NCBI GenBank assembly: GCA_029817715.1 | Contig: JARUPY010000404.1 | Coordinates: forward strand, 168,944 to 232,943 | Direction: 5' to 3' | Origin: Melastoma dodecandrum | Lineage: Eukaryota; Streptophyta; Magnoliopsida; Myrtales; Melastomataceae | DNA length: 64,000 bases | Shown here: positions 63,257 to 64,000 of the stretch, in pieces | Layout: every line of letters starts with the position of its first letter | Numbering within the stretch: position 1 is the stretch's first letter | Notes under the pieces: model-generated | What the model saw: only the letters and a program-made list of their open reading frames with translations | What the model was told of the DNA's origin: nothing | The model's database searches: none | Translations under genes and position numbers: made by a program

Positions 63257-64000
63257 AAGAAAACGTCGTGTTGTGTTTGTGTGTTTTTGTGACATTCAAT
63301 CACTTCCATTGCCTCCCTTCATGCATGCATGTGCAAGCAAAAATCAACACAATGTTTGGACAGGACGAAACGATGGGGGTGATTAAAGTTTTGCAGAAGA
63401 TGATGAGGTGGGTGGGAGACACAATCTAGGACCAATATATATACTATGGTCTAGCCATGATGAAAGATTTGCTACTCAATCCATGAAAAAGAAGGACCAA
63501 GCTTCAATCTCAAGTTGAATATGCATGTCTGTTGCACATCATTGATGATGGATATAAATCACAATAGTACTATACTAAGTTTTGAGGGTTATTTTTCTTT
63601 TTTTCGTTGTTAGATGGATTGAATATGGTTAGTATTATTTGGATTGGAAGAAAATGTATGATTATTATTATTATATTTTATTTGGATGGGATTTATGGCC
63701 ACCCCCAAGTTCCACAGAAAGAAAACAAGAAACACACTCCTCAAATTTTCTCTATTTCAGTTGTTACTTTTGTTCTCCTTTTAAGGAATTTCGATTATAT
63801 TTATTCAAAATTTCAATTTTACTATACCAATGCTACCGATCGTGACAACTATGCATCCAACCAGGCAAAAACGACATTGTTATTACCACTCATGCATTGT
63901 GGATATCTCTTACAAATACCAACAACTCCATCAGTGTTCATTGTTTGCTCCTTGTCGTTAGTTGTATTAGAAAGGGAGAACCCCCCCCCCCCCAAGTCTC

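Larger units (their letters stand above)
59490..64000. other. Gene-less AT-rich interval
   Basis: I found no supportable gene on either strand. It includes SINE-like relics (below), two short direct repeats of ATGAATGAATTTGGATG near 61425 and 61455, and a run of 13 C near 63981. The 3' untranslated region of PGLP2 probably takes the first few hundred bases. Confidence 0.6.

Overview
This looks like nuclear DNA of a flowering plant. Genes have many short exons with GT-AG introns, there are Ty1/copia and Mutator-type transposons, and most ancestral genes match well-known plant families. The TIR-NB-ARC-LRR genes point to a eudicot, since grasses lack this class. The flax L6-like TIR/NB-ARC style is common in Myrtales, but that finer placement is only inference.

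Layout. 1-3776: minus-strand copia retrotransposon running off the left edge, inserted in the intron of a duplicated NIPP1-like gene fragment (3777-4540). 4541-5967: second copia remnant with its 3' LTR and a low-copy repeat. 5958-6233: orphan LRR end of a resistance gene. 6589-9118: decayed cysteine-rich receptor kinase (CRK). 10740-17560: duplication unit A (CRK scrap, intact TNL gene at 11050-14623, fragment of an unknown gene, NIPP1 3' end, copia RNase H plus LTR). 19683-20186: broken TIR-only paralogue, followed by a 711-bp foldback transposon. 22425-26210: 44-unit compound minisatellite. 26211-33200: duplication unit B (CRK scrap, TNL gene with one nonsense codon, the same unknown-gene fragment, complete NIPP1-like gene).

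33977-42662 is a conserved block on the minus strand: a C2-GRAM-VASt protein (9 exons) and farnesyl diphosphate synthase (12 exons). 44385-48525 holds an F-box/FBD gene with one frameshift, a relic of a tandem F-box copy and a CRK kinase relic. 49985-51125 is an unprocessed FPS pseudogene, cut by a 4.7-kb Mutator-like element (51168-55848) that carries a broken transposase and a convergent broken GRF zinc-finger gene. 56180-59489 is a phosphoglycolate phosphatase 2-type gene, plus strand. 59490-64000 is AT-rich intergenic DNA with SINE-like relics.

The left 33 kb is a fast-evolving immune-receptor cluster shaped by segmental duplication and transposons. The two TNL genes share introns and upstream DNA, and that upstream DNA contains pieces of CRK exons. 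In unit B the minisatellite has replaced what lies upstream of the shared segment, 231 bp before the TNL start codon. The right half is mostly single-copy metabolism and signalling genes. Exon limits were read by eye from splice sites, reading phase and family resemblance; no search was run.
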